Assembly: GCA_021828745.1 (NCBI GenBank) | Contig: JAJZDE010000008.1 | Location: 1 to 29,546 of the forward strand | DNA: 29,546 nt | Source: Pseudomonadota bacterium | Lineage (GTDB): Bacteria; Pseudomonadota; Gammaproteobacteria; Burkholderiales; Ferrovaceae | Reading direction: 5' to 3' | Shown: piece by piece, positions 14,075 to 21,999 of the stretch | How the letters are laid out: each line of letters starts with the position of its first letter | How positions within the stretch are numbered: position 1 is the stretch's first letter | Translations under genes and position numbers: made by a program | Notes under the pieces: model-generated | Database searches by the model: none | What the model saw: the letters and a program-made list of their open reading frames with translations, nothing else | What the model was told of the DNA's origin: nothing

Positions 14075-15157
14075 ATGACAGCCGCAGAACAGGTCAAGGA
14101 AATTCTGGAGTGGGCGAAATGGGCTCCGAGCGGAGACAACACCCAACCCTGGCGTTTTGAAATCGTTTCCGATGGGCAGGTCAATGTTCATGGGTTCGAT
14201 ACGCGGTCCCATTGTCTTTATGATCTGGGGGGGCAGGCCAGCCATTTGGCGCTGGGCGCGCTGCTGGAAAACATGCGCTTGGCTGCCACCCGTTTCGGTC
14301 TTTCCGCCCGGATCGTGGAACGGGCGGGATGTTCGGAAGAAGCGCCGGTTTTTGAGGTGACTTTCGAGGCTGAATCTCTGGCGGAAGATCCCCTGGCGGA
14401 AATGATCAAGATCCGCTCCGTCCAACGCCGCCCCTATCGTCTTGATCCGCTGACTCCGGAACAGAAAGATATCCTGGAATCCTCCGTAGGGCCGAACTAC
14501 CAGGTATTGTGGTTTGAAAGTTTTTCTCAGCGCTGGGCGTTTGCCTCGCTCACTGCACGGGCGGGAAAATTGCGCTTGACGATTCCGGAGGCCTACGCGG
14601 TTCACCGCGCCATCATCCAGTGGGGCGCCCAGTTTAGCGAGGACAGGGTGCCCGATCAAGCCATCGGACTGGATGCGCTGACCCTCAAGTTGACCCATTG
14701 GATCATGGAGCGTTGGGAACGTGTCGAGTTTTTTAACAGGTACCTGGCGGGAACGCTGCTCCCTCGAATCCAGTTGGATTTCATTCCCGGCCTGGCCTGC
14801 GCGGCGCATTTTGCGCTGGTGGCCCGTGCGGTTCCGGACTCTTTGCGCGACGAGGTCGAAGCGGGAAAAGCCCTTCAGCGGTTCTGGCTGACCGCGACGC
14901 AGTTGAAGTTGCAATTACAGCCCGAGATGACCCCCCTCATTTTCCGGCGGTATGCGACTCAAGGGATCTCCCTGTCCGCGCGGAAAAATGCACAGCCACT
15001 GGCTGAACGCATTGCCTGTGTCCTGGATCAATGGATGGGGGGGAAGGAGCAGGCCGACCGGGTGGTCTTCATGGGAAGAATCGGGCGCTCGGTTTCTGCC
15101 CGCGCTCGCTCGACACGTCTGTCTCTGATTCGATTACACTGGCCCGGAACATCATGA
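14075..15157 (+). CDS. Nitroreductase-family flavoprotein
   Basis: A 360-residue protein with a nitroreductase-like FMN-binding fold. The N-terminal motif is WAKWAPSGDNTQPWRFEI (13-30), the classic phosphate-binding start of the family. RSVQRRPYR (about 110-118) follows a GQASHLALGALLENMRLAA helix. It is longer than ordinary NfsB-type enzymes (about 200-220 residues). The length suggests the divergent subgroup found with or fused to ThiF-like domains, as in the Rv1355c-type fusion; relatives in peptide biosynthesis oxidise azolines. ATG 14075 is chosen for the GAGG at 14066-14069; GTG 14060 directly after the previous stop is an alternative. It lies 15 bases downstream of the E1-like gene and should be in the same operon. 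Confidence 0.83.
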   Translation: MTAAEQVKEILEWAKWAPSGDNTQPWRFEIVSDGQVNVHGFDTRSHCLYDLGGQASHLALGALLENMRLAATRFGLSARIVERAGCSEEAPVFEVTFEAESLAEDPLAEMIKIRSVQRRPYRLDPLTPEQKDILESSVGPNYQVLWFESFSQRWAFASLTARAGKLRLTIPEAYAVHRAIIQWGAQFSEDRVPDQAIGLDALTLKLTHWIMERWERVEFFNRYLAGTLLPRIQLDFIPGLACAAHFALVARAVPDSLRDEVEAGKALQRFWLTATQLKLQLQPEMTPLIFRRYATQGISLSARKNAQPLAERIACVLDQWMGGKEQADRVVFMGRIGRSVSARARSTRLSLIRLHWPGTS

Positions 15158-15177
15158 TCAAGGAGAAGGAAAGCGCC

Positions 15178-15909
15178 ATGGCATCCACAGGACCCGAACG
15201 ACTGATTGAAAAACTGGCCCTGATCCCCGATGGGGGCGAGGTGTTTCATGGGGTGGCCCCTCTGTTGGAGCGATGGTGCGCCCGTCTGGCCGAGGTCTTC
15301 GATGCGGAAGGAACCTCGGCCATGGTATTTGATGGCGAAGGGTTGCAACTCTGCGCCCACTATGGAGATCTTCCTTCCGTGGCTTACCGGGGCCGGATCA
15401 AACAGGGCGAGGGGATTGCCGGTCATGTGCTGGCCTTGGGCAAGCCTCTGTTGGTCGAGAACATCGAAGCGTCAGAGTTTTTTCCTCAAGCCCGATATCC
15501 GCAGAATCAGGGAAAAAGTTTTCTTTCCGTGCCGTTGCTCCGCGACGGGTTGGTGGCAGGGATCGTGAATGTGCGGGGCGGGTTCGGACAGCCCTACAAA
15601 ACCCATGAGTTGCAAGCATTGTCCATCGCTGGTCTGTTGGTGGAACGGGATATCCAACTGGTGCAGATGCGGGGAGTCCTGCGCTCCAACTTTATCACGG
15701 TGGCTCTGGAAAAAGCCCACCGGCCGGACTTGAATGCCATGGTGAAGGCGGCAGAGGATCCGGGTAAATTGGCCAAACTGTTGGCGCGTTCCTTCTACCG
15801 GGAGTTGCGCAGAGCAGGATTTGCCTCGACCCAGATCATCATGGCGGCCACGGAAATCATTTCAGGGTTGGGTACCTCGTTGCGCGATGAGCGGAAAAAA
15901 AGTCCTTGA
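15178..15909 (+). CDS. GAF-domain protein, last gene of the acyltransferase/E1/nitroreductase cluster
   Basis: A 243-residue protein. Residues about 20-160 form a GAF domain: FDAEGTSAMVFDGEGLQL, then IKQGEGIAGHVLALGKPLLV, then SFLSVPLLRDGLVAGIVNV. GAF domains bind small ligands or act as dimeric sensors. The C-terminal part (about 165-243) is helical and does not resemble a kinase, cyclase or DNA-binding domain that I know. ATG 15178 is chosen for the AGGAGAAGGA tract at 15161-15170; the frame is open upstream but overlaps the nitroreductase gene. The gap from the nitroreductase stop is 20 bases. It could sense the cluster's product or be a structural partner; neither is shown. Confidence 0.82.
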   Translation: MASTGPERLIEKLALIPDGGEVFHGVAPLLERWCARLAEVFDAEGTSAMVFDGEGLQLCAHYGDLPSVAYRGRIKQGEGIAGHVLALGKPLLVENIEASEFFPQARYPQNQGKSFLSVPLLRDGLVAGIVNVRGGFGQPYKTHELQALSIAGLLVERDIQLVQMRGVLRSNFITVALEKAHRPDLNAMVKAAEDPGKLAKLLARSFYRELRRAGFASTQIIMAATEIISGLGTSLRDERKKSP

Positions 15910-15925
15910 CGAACCGGCAAGGACT
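15895..15925 (-). terminator. Hairpin with T-run on the minus strand at the end of the GAF gene
   Basis: AGTCCTTG (15901-15908) pairs perfectly with CAAGGACT (15918-15925), with a nine-base loop. Seven A residues (15895-15901) precede it on the plus strand, so on the minus strand the hairpin is followed by a T-run, an intrinsic terminator for leftward transcription. For the rightward operon that ends here it has no good T-run, although it may still give some termination. It overlaps the last codons of the GAF gene. Confidence 0.6.
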
Positions 15926-15971
15926 GTCAGGAAATTTTACACATCAGAAAAACCGGACCGCAGAAAAAAGT

Positions 15972-15994
15972 TTATTGTTATTTATTATCAATAA
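15972..15994. promoter_or_regulatory. Inverted repeat upstream of the sigma-54 promoter candidate
   Basis: TTATTG (15972-15977) and CAATAA (15989-15994) form a perfect inverted repeat with an 11-base spacer in very AT-rich DNA, ending 12 bases before the -24 element. It may be an activator-binding site, but the repeat is short. Confidence 0.3.
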
Positions 15995-16005
15995 GATATG
16001 ATTAT

Positions 16006-16020
16006 TGGCATGGGATGTGC
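16006..16020 (+). promoter_or_regulatory. Sigma-54 (RpoN) promoter candidate for the PEP-CTERM gene
   Basis: TGGCATGGGATGTGC has the invariant GG (16007-16008) and GC (16019-16020) separated by exactly ten bases and matches 9 of the 11 specified positions of the consensus TGGCACG-N4-TTGC. The start codon at 16070 would give a leader of roughly 38 bases. PEP-CTERM genes in related bacteria are known to be controlled by the PrsK/PrsR two-component system with RpoN. Confidence 0.65.
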
Positions 16021-16069
16021 TTATAAATCAGCGCAATCCCAGATTATAGGCAACCAACCGGAGTCAAAC

Positions 16070-16966
16070 ATGAAACTTCAAAAAAAATCCCTTCTGGCCT
16101 CTTTGGCTACGGCCGTTGTGTTGGTGGGAATGTCCACCAGTGCCTCTGCCGGAATCGATATCACCAACTGGCAATTGAACCTCAACAGCCTGTCCGGCCA
16201 ACCTGGTTACAGCAATGTGGCCAACGTGCTGGACTCGGGCATCAACAACCTCAGTTTCAGCGGGGAAAGTTATGTGACGAATACCCCGACTACTCAGCAG
16301 GGTATTTACACATCCACAGATGTGGGGGTTTTTGATATTACCCAAAAGAACGGTGGGGTTCCCCTGAATTTGGGTGGGGGGCAATTGACCGCCTATTTCA
16401 CAGGGACGGACCTTACCAACACCAATACCGGGGTTTTTACCTTCCAGGGCGGGACATTTTCGGTCTATTACAATCCCACCATGGTGTACGGGACCACGTC
16501 TGCGAATCACTATGGTTCGACGGCAGGCACGATGATTGCTACCTTCAGCGTTGCCAATACGGGAAATCCCAACACCAGCGGTGGATTCATCAATCCCAAT
16601 GGAACCCCGGCGTCCAACGGACAAGTGACCGTGACAGGTCAGGCGCCCACCACGCTGACCCCCAGCAACATTTTTCTGGATTCCAACGGAAATTTATTCA
16701 ACCAGAACATTCTGTTGTCTTTCGTGACCACCAACGCTTCGGAAGATCTGTCTGCGAACAAGAGTTCATACACCATCGACCCAAATCTGGTGGCAGGCCT
16801 TGGTCAAGCTCCGGGGACCTACAATGGTCAAGGGGGGCCGAATTACTTCATTCAGAATGGTGGACAGTTCAAGTTGCAATACGCGCCTGAACCCATGACC
16901 GTGGCTTTGTTCGGTGCCGGTCTTCTGGCCATGGGCTGGTCCTTGCGTCGCCGTTCCAATGTGTGA
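16070..16966 (+). CDS. Secreted PEP-CTERM sorting-domain protein
   Basis: A 298-residue exported protein. A Sec signal peptide (MKLQKKSLLASLATAVVLVG, then MSTSASA) is probably cleaved after Ala27. The mature part is rich in Asn, Thr, Gly and Ser and has no Cys, typical of glycosylated PEP-CTERM substrates. The C-terminus has the tripartite sorting signal: PEP (273-275), the hydrophobic stretch MTVALFGAGLLAMGWSL (276-292) and the basic RRR (293-295). Exosortase A, encoded at 18207-19757, is the expected processing enzyme. ATG 16070 with CGGAG upstream is used; the open frame extends 24 codons further but would hide the signal peptide. It may be a relative of the floc-associated PEP-CTERM proteins, but this is not established. 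Confidence 0.95.
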   Translation: MKLQKKSLLASLATAVVLVGMSTSASAGIDITNWQLNLNSLSGQPGYSNVANVLDSGINNLSFSGESYVTNTPTTQQGIYTSTDVGVFDITQKNGGVPLNLGGGQLTAYFTGTDLTNTNTGVFTFQGGTFSVYYNPTMVYGTTSANHYGSTAGTMIATFSVANTGNPNTSGGFINPNGTPASNGQVTVTGQAPTTLTPSNIFLDSNGNLFNQNILLSFVTTNASEDLSANKSSYTIDPNLVAGLGQAPGTYNGQGGPNYFIQNGGQFKLQYAPEPMTVALFGAGLLAMGWSLRRRSNV

Positions 16967-16998
16967 TCAGTAACACATTTGTCGTACTCGATGAACGA

Positions 16999-17024
16999 AA
17001 AGAGGCTCCGTGAGGAGCCTCTTT
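16999..17024. terminator. Bidirectional intrinsic terminator between convergent genes
   Basis: AGAGGCTCC (17001-17009) and GGAGCCTCT (17014-17022) form a perfect nine-pair stem with a GTGA loop, extended by A-T pairs at the base, with an A-run on the left and TTTCTATT on the right. It lies between the convergent stops of the PEP-CTERM gene (16966) and the glycosyltransferase gene (17056). Confidence 0.85.
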
Positions 17025-17055
17025 CTATTGGCGAGCTCGGCGTAGAGCGTGGTGA

Positions 17056-18210
17056 CTACTGATCGGCGGTATTTTGATAAATTTCTTTATAGCGATCGAC
17101 CATGGCGATCAAACTGAAGCGCTCGAGCGCGGTGTGTCGCGCGTGGTTCCTTTGCTGAATCAGCGTGGGGCGATCGAGCAGGTACCCGAGCAGTGCATGA
17201 ACCAGGGCAGGGACATCGTTGGAGGGGATGAGTGATCCATCGATGCCGGGGGTCACGAGTTCAGGGTTTCCGCCCACCTGGGTGGCGATGACGGGGACCC
17301 CCGAAGCCATGGCCTCCAGCAAGGTGTTGGAGATGCCTTCGGCCAGGGAGGGCAGCACGAACAGGTCCAGGTGACGCAGGAGAATGGGGATGTCGTGACG
17401 GGCACCGGGCAACCAGACCCGTTCCGTCAGGCCGGCCCGATCCAGCAATGCCTGGCAGGGTTGGCGGAGTGGACCCTCGCCGATCATGATCAGCCGGAGT
17501 GAACCTGCCAGTTCCTTTGGGGCAGTCTCCACCAGGGTGATGAAGGCCTGGGCCAGGAGCAATGGATTCTTGACGGCCTGCATGCGTCCCACGGTGCCGA
17601 TCACAAAAATCTCATCGCTGGAAAAAAAGGCAGGAAAAGGACTGGGTTCACCGTCTTCGCGGGGATGAAAAAGTTCGGTGTCCACCCCGTTGTAAAACTG
17701 GGAAACCTTGCGTCGAGGGACTCCGATCACTTGAATCAGGTAACGTTCCAGGTCTTGCGACAAGGCGATGACCCGATGGGTCAGGGGCAGTAACATCCGC
17801 CGAAACCACTGGTGTTTTTGATTGGCGCCGTCCAGGTCCGACATGTCGCGCCCGTGTTCGCCATGAATTCTGTAGGGAACGCCTGCCAGCAGTGCAGGCA
17901 CCACGGCCACCAGGCTGGTGAGATTGCGGGTATGGACGATCGCCGGTTTGAGTTGCCTGAAATGACGCCAGAGACGCCCGTAGACCCCCAGGTCCTTGCC
18001 TTCCTTTTTTTCGAGATCGATCAGGAGGACATCCCTGCGCTGGATGCGTCGGGCAAACGCCGGGTCATGACCTTTGAGGCACAAAATGGCATGTCGAAAC
18101 TGGTCGGCGGGCAGATGGTTGATCAGGTTCACCAACCCATTTTCCAATCCGCCCACATCCAGGCGATAGATGATGTGGGCAATGAGGGGGCGTGAGTCCG
18201 GCGGCATCAT
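17056..18210 (-). CDS. PEP-CTERM/EpsH1 system sugar transferase (TIGR03088-like)
   Basis: A 384-residue GT4-type glycosyltransferase. The N-terminus (PLIAHIIYRLDVGGLENGLV) with the Gly-Gly-Glu acceptor-side loop and LINHLP matches the second exosortase-associated sugar transferase family. The donor region is AEGISNTLLEAMASGVPVIA (290-309), followed by GGNPELVT. It should add a sugar in EPS repeat-unit assembly at the inner membrane. ATG 18210 overlaps the exosortase stop by four bases (ATGA); the long upstream open frame is an exosortase shadow. It is the last gene of the long minus-strand operon and is followed by the shared terminator. Confidence 0.94.
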   Translation of the reverse strand: MMPPDSRPLIAHIIYRLDVGGLENGLVNLINHLPADQFRHAILCLKGHDPAFARRIQRRDVLLIDLEKKEGKDLGVYGRLWRHFRQLKPAIVHTRNLTSLVAVVPALLAGVPYRIHGEHGRDMSDLDGANQKHQWFRRMLLPLTHRVIALSQDLERYLIQVIGVPRRKVSQFYNGVDTELFHPREDGEPSPFPAFFSSDEIFVIGTVGRMQAVKNPLLLAQAFITLVETAPKELAGSLRLIMIGEGPLRQPCQALLDRAGLTERVWLPGARHDIPILLRHLDLFVLPSLAEGISNTLLEAMASGVPVIATQVGGNPELVTPGIDGSLIPSNDVPALVHALLGYLLDRPTLIQQRNHARHTALERFSLIAMVDRYKEIYQNTADQ

Positions 18211-19757
18211 AGGGGATGAGGTGGGTTGAGGTGTTCCAGCGCCCGCTGGATTTCCGGGATCATGGCCTGGCTGAAGGACTGCAGGTTCCGTTGTGCCTGC
18301 AGGGTGTCGTCCGCGCGGATGGGGGTGGAAAATACCACGATGGCCGCACCATCGCCCTGACCTTTCAGTACGGACCATGCTTCCCAGGCCTTGACGGCAT
18401 AGGGGCTGGAAACCCAGTGCCGGTCCACCCAGTGGCAGGACCATACGATCCTGCGCTGGCCTTCGGAACGGATCAGGGTTTCCGTGAAAGGAAGCGGGGC
18501 CGTCTGGGCAGAAACGGATAGGGGGTGTGCAGACTCATGGATTTTTCCCCAATGGTGGTCCTGAGGAATCACCAGGGTGTTGCCGGAGGTGATCAGGGAA
18601 GACCCCTGGGCTTGCTGGCGATAGTAGGCGATGAAGAGCGTGACGGGGGGGAGTCCCTGGGTGGAAGCATAGGCCCCTTCGAGTTTGATTCGCTCCCCCG
18701 TGTAATGAGGCGTCCAGTGGCCGCTTTCGAGAGTTACCCAAGACCAGGAGGGCGGGACCGTGAGTGCGAAAGAGGAGGGAGTGCCCGAGGATCGGGACAG
18801 GCGCTCCAGATGAGCCACATGCCAGCGCGGGATGAGGGCGAGAAAGACCAGTATCCCGATAGGCATAAATTCGATGGGTTGTCGGGGCCTGTTGTCCGGG
18901 ACGGAAGCAAACTCCGGTCGAGCGTCTTCCTGAGCGGGACTCTCCCGGAAAAACGAGCCGATCCAGAACAGCAGGAACATGACCAGCCCAAAAAATAGCC
19001 AGCCATAGATGAGGTGATCCACGCCCACTGCCAATTTCATGCCGCTGAGATGGCCGATCAGGATGATGAGATAGGCACGCACGCCATTGGCAGCCACGGG
19101 CACCACCAGGGAGGCCAGCAAAAACAGGAGTTTTCTGGTCCAGTGGCGATAGGCCAGGTGGGCAAACAGGACGCCCAGGGTCAGGGAGGCGATCAGGTAG
19201 CGCAGACCACTGCAGGCTTCCACCACCGACCAGTTGCCGGTGGGGAGGGTCAGAAAATTCCCTTCCCGGTAAACCGGTATGCCGGTCAGACGGATGGCGG
19301 CCGTGGCAAAATCAGCGGTGAAGTCCATCAGCGGAGGGATGAACGATTCGCCAAAGGGCACGGCCAGAAAAAGGAACAGAAGCGGAAAGAGTAACTGACG
19401 GAAAGCCGCATTCCCGATTTGCGACCAGGTAGCGCAGAGGATCATGCCCACCAGGGAAAATTGTTGAATGACCATGGCGTTGGATATTTTCCCCAATTCC
19501 CAGGACAGGGCGCACAAGGCAAAGGCACCCAGGGCCAATCCGCTGGTGCGCGGGGAAATGTTTTTCAGTGCAGCGCGTTCTCGCCAGATCAGCCAGAGAG
19601 AAATGAACGGGATCAGTGCCCCGTGCAGATAGGTTTCATTGCCGAGCCAGGTCTGTACGGTGAACTCGACGACGGGATAGAACCAGAGCAACAGAAGGAG
19701 CGCCATGACTCCACTGAGGGTCAGGGGTCTTTTCCAGGGTTGGGGGAAACCGTTCAT
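18207..19757 (-). CDS. xrtA: Exosortase A with fused EpsI (DUF3485) domain
   Basis: A 516-residue multipass inner-membrane protein. Residues about 10-270 have the hydrophobic helices of the exosortase family and all three proposed catalytic residues: Cys182 in VVEACSGLRYL, Arg227 in NGVRAYLI and His248 in VDHLIYGW. Residues about 290-516 form a soluble EpsI-like domain (ESGHWTPHYTGERIKLEGAY, then VTLFIAYYRQQAQG). This fusion is the normal form of exosortase A in EPS loci. The enzyme recognises C-terminal PEP motifs after export, as in the protein at 16070-16966. It overlaps both neighbouring glycosyltransferase genes by four bases. Confidence 0.97.
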   Translation of the reverse strand: MNGFPQPWKRPLTLSGVMALLLLLWFYPVVEFTVQTWLGNETYLHGALIPFISLWLIWRERAALKNISPRTSGLALGAFALCALSWELGKISNAMVIQQFSLVGMILCATWSQIGNAAFRQLLFPLLFLFLAVPFGESFIPPLMDFTADFATAAIRLTGIPVYREGNFLTLPTGNWSVVEACSGLRYLIASLTLGVLFAHLAYRHWTRKLLFLLASLVVPVAANGVRAYLIILIGHLSGMKLAVGVDHLIYGWLFFGLVMFLLFWIGSFFRESPAQEDARPEFASVPDNRPRQPIEFMPIGILVFLALIPRWHVAHLERLSRSSGTPSSFALTVPPSWSWVTLESGHWTPHYTGERIKLEGAYASTQGLPPVTLFIAYYRQQAQGSSLITSGNTLVIPQDHHWGKIHESAHPLSVSAQTAPLPFTETLIRSEGQRRIVWSCHWVDRHWVSSPYAVKAWEAWSVLKGQGDGAAIVVFSTPIRADDTLQAQRNLQSFSQAMIPEIQRALEHLNPPHPL

Positions 19758-20968
19758 GGGGCGGTCTGTCCTGTTTGAACCGAGGAAAGCAGGTCATCGA
19801 CCACCTTCAGGTTGGTCGTCCAGTCGAAATGCTGCATCACCCACTGACGATGAGACGAGATTCGTTGGGGCGAGCCCTGTATCCAGGGTTGCGCGCCCGT
19901 TATCCATTCTTCCGGCGTGGTGGCAGTCAGGCAGCCGGGACCCAGGGATTGGGTATCCAGTCCCTCCATGGCTTGCGCGCTGGCCATCACGGGTTTTTCC
20001 ATGGCCAGGGCTTCCAGGATCTTGTTCTGGATGCCGCGCGCAATGCGCAGGGGTGCCACGACCCAATGGGCATGGGCGAGGTAGGGGCGGACATCGGGCA
20101 CGCGTCCGGTGACATGAATGCCTTCCTGGCGACCCAATTGTCGAACGCTGTCCGTGGGGTTGGACCCCACGATATAAAAGTGGAGGTTGGGTCGAAGACG
20201 ACGGAGAGGGGGGAAAATGGTTTTTCCAAACCACTCCACGGCCTCTGCATTGGGCCAGTAATCCATGGCTCCCGTGAAAACCAGGGCGATCTGCGCGGGA
20301 GGATAAGGATTGAGGTGAGAGAGGGCCGGATCGAAGTAATGGGTATCCACCCCATTATTGTACCAATGAACTTTGGATGCACAGTGGGGAGCCCGTTCAC
20401 AAAATACGCCGGCTTCATGGGCCGAGACGAACAGGGATGCGTCAAAACTGGCGGCAATATGGCGTTCATAGTCCAGCAACCGGCGCCCTTCCCGACGATA
20501 TAACTGGTTCATGGGCCAGGATTTGGAGTGAGCATACTGGGTCCATTTATCCGAATCCAGGTCCACGAAGTCCATCAGTCGGTATGCCTGGGGATGCTTT
20601 TCGGCATATTGGGCCATGGACGAGGAGAAAACGACGATGCGGCGGATCTGTTCCCTTTGAATGACGGCATCGACCCACTGCTGGAGAGGAGCCTGATAAT
20701 AATAGGGCAAGGTGAGGGCTTGTCCCGTCCATAATCCCTTCAGACTGGCTCGTTTTGATCGTCCGGGATGCAGGGGCAGAAGACAGGTGGACGCGCACAG
20801 GGCTTTGACCTTGTCCTGATGAGACCAATCCTCGGGATCGTCGATAAAGGCGCCCAAATGGACGGCGTAATGCCGTGCCAGGTGTTGAAGCAAATGGTAG
20901 GAACGGATCTTGTCCCCCTTGTTGGGGGGGTAGGGAATACGGTGCACCAGGAACAAAAGGGGTTCCAT
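19754..20968 (-). CDS. PEP-CTERM/EpsH1 system sugar transferase (TIGR03087-like)
   Basis: A 404-residue glycosyltransferase. The N-terminus (LFLVHRIPYPPNKGDKIRSY) is the signature of the first exosortase-associated sugar transferase family. Later blocks are KVHWYNNGVDTHYFDP, LVFTGAMDYWPNAEAVEWF and PLRIARGIQNKILEALAMEK, typical of the GT4 donor-binding domain. It probably transfers one sugar of the EPS repeat. The start overlaps the FemAB-like stop by one base (TGATG), and the end overlaps the exosortase start by four, so translation is likely coupled. Confidence 0.95.
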   Translation of the reverse strand: MEPLLFLVHRIPYPPNKGDKIRSYHLLQHLARHYAVHLGAFIDDPEDWSHQDKVKALCASTCLLPLHPGRSKRASLKGLWTGQALTLPYYYQAPLQQWVDAVIQREQIRRIVVFSSSMAQYAEKHPQAYRLMDFVDLDSDKWTQYAHSKSWPMNQLYRREGRRLLDYERHIAASFDASLFVSAHEAGVFCERAPHCASKVHWYNNGVDTHYFDPALSHLNPYPPAQIALVFTGAMDYWPNAEAVEWFGKTIFPPLRRLRPNLHFYIVGSNPTDSVRQLGRQEGIHVTGRVPDVRPYLAHAHWVVAPLRIARGIQNKILEALAMEKPVMASAQAMEGLDTQSLGPGCLTATTPEEWITGAQPWIQGSPQRISSHRQWVMQHFDWTTNLKVVDDLLSSVQTGQTAP

Positions 20969-21999
20969 CAGCCCAGATACTTGACCAGTTGGGGGCCGAG
21001 CCAGTTTGCCACCGGCATGGGTAACCGGCGCCAGGCCTTGATGAAGAACTGGTATTTCGGATTGAGGGGGTTTTGGTCCGGAACTTCGGTGGACCGATAC
21101 AGACGATATTCGTAGTGCAGGGGAGCGGGTTCGAATCCCCAGTTCTTCTTGAAATGGTAGGACCCCGTCCCCAGTTTGCTGCGTCCATAATCAAACAGTC
21201 GATAACCCCGTTCACAACTGCGGCGCATCAATTCCCAATACTTGAAGTCATTGGCGGCCAGAGTGCGGGCAGCCAGGGTGTCTCCTGCATAATAAGGCAG
21301 GACTTCGTCACGGAAATAAAAGGTCAGGACACTGCTGACGACTTCCTGGTCTTTCAGGACCGACAATACTTCACAGTCCTGGCCGAACGTGGATTTCAGC
21401 AAGGAAAAGTATCGTTTGGCAAAGGTGGGCGTGCCATGACGCAGCATATTGTCCGCAAAAACTTCATAAAACCGTTCGACGGTGTCATCGATTTCACTGA
21501 CCAGGCCATTCTTGATTCCGCTGCGGACCATGGCCCGTTGTTTGCGCGGGATGTTTTTCATGTTCTGTTCCGGATCGGGATCGATTTCCCGACGAAACGT
21601 GACATACAGTTCCTTGCGCGGCCAGTCGGGGTGCAGGGAATGCATTTGCCGATATTCCAGATGGTCCACTTTCAGCGTGGCGGCCAGGTCCTGGGCCGCC
21701 TGGTCCAGAGCTTGGGTAGCCTCGGCCGAAAAGGCGGCAATTCCCCCATAAACACCAAAGGGCAGGGAAGACAGGGAGTGTCCAAAGTAAAAGTGGCGGA
21801 TCTCGGCCAAAGGCAGGATGCCCTGAATGCCCTGGGCATTTTCTGCCAGAAGAAAATGGGTTCGATGACCAAAGGCTTCCTCGATGATTTTTTTCCATCC
21901 GGAGCGATGAAAAAAAGTGGCCTGGGGGCAAGCAGTGACAAAGGCATCCCAGGCACTCTCATCAGAGGACGTCATGGTGCGAAGGGTCAATTCAGTCAT
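20968..21999 (-). CDS. FemAB-like protein, PEP-CTERM system-associated (TIGR03019-like)
   Basis: A 343-residue GNAT/FemAB-type protein. FemAB enzymes add amino acids from aminoacyl-tRNA to peptidoglycan; the exosortase-associated branch probably aminoacylates or acylates an EPS component, but its substrate is unknown. Visible blocks are WDAFVTACPQATFFHRSGWK (17-36), EIRHFYFGHSLSSLPFGVYG and LSVLKDQEVVSSVLTFYF. Near the C-terminus are ELMRRSCERGYRLFDYGRSK and FKKNWGFEPAPLHYEY, the characteristic end of this family. It overlaps the deacetylase gene by eight bases and the glycosyltransferase gene by one. Confidence 0.94.
   Translation of the reverse strand: MTELTLRTMTSSDESAWDAFVTACPQATFFHRSGWKKIIEEAFGHRTHFLLAENAQGIQGILPLAEIRHFYFGHSLSSLPFGVYGGIAAFSAEATQALDQAAQDLAATLKVDHLEYRQMHSLHPDWPRKELYVTFRREIDPDPEQNMKNIPRKQRAMVRSGIKNGLVSEIDDTVERFYEVFADNMLRHGTPTFAKRYFSLLKSTFGQDCEVLSVLKDQEVVSSVLTFYFRDEVLPYYAGDTLAARTLAANDFKYWELMRRSCERGYRLFDYGRSKLGTGSYHFKKNWGFEPAPLHYEYRLYRSTEVPDQNPLNPKYQFFIKAWRRLPMPVANWLGPQLVKYLG

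Noticed and set aside
13889..14914. Minus-strand open frame of 341 codons
   Set aside because: Antisense to the E1-like and nitroreductase genes, which carry strong motifs and operon spacing on the plus strand.
16070..16966. Naming the PEP-CTERM protein as floc-associated PepA
   Set aside because: Signal peptide, composition and sorting signal fit, but I cannot compare the central region with PepA without a search.
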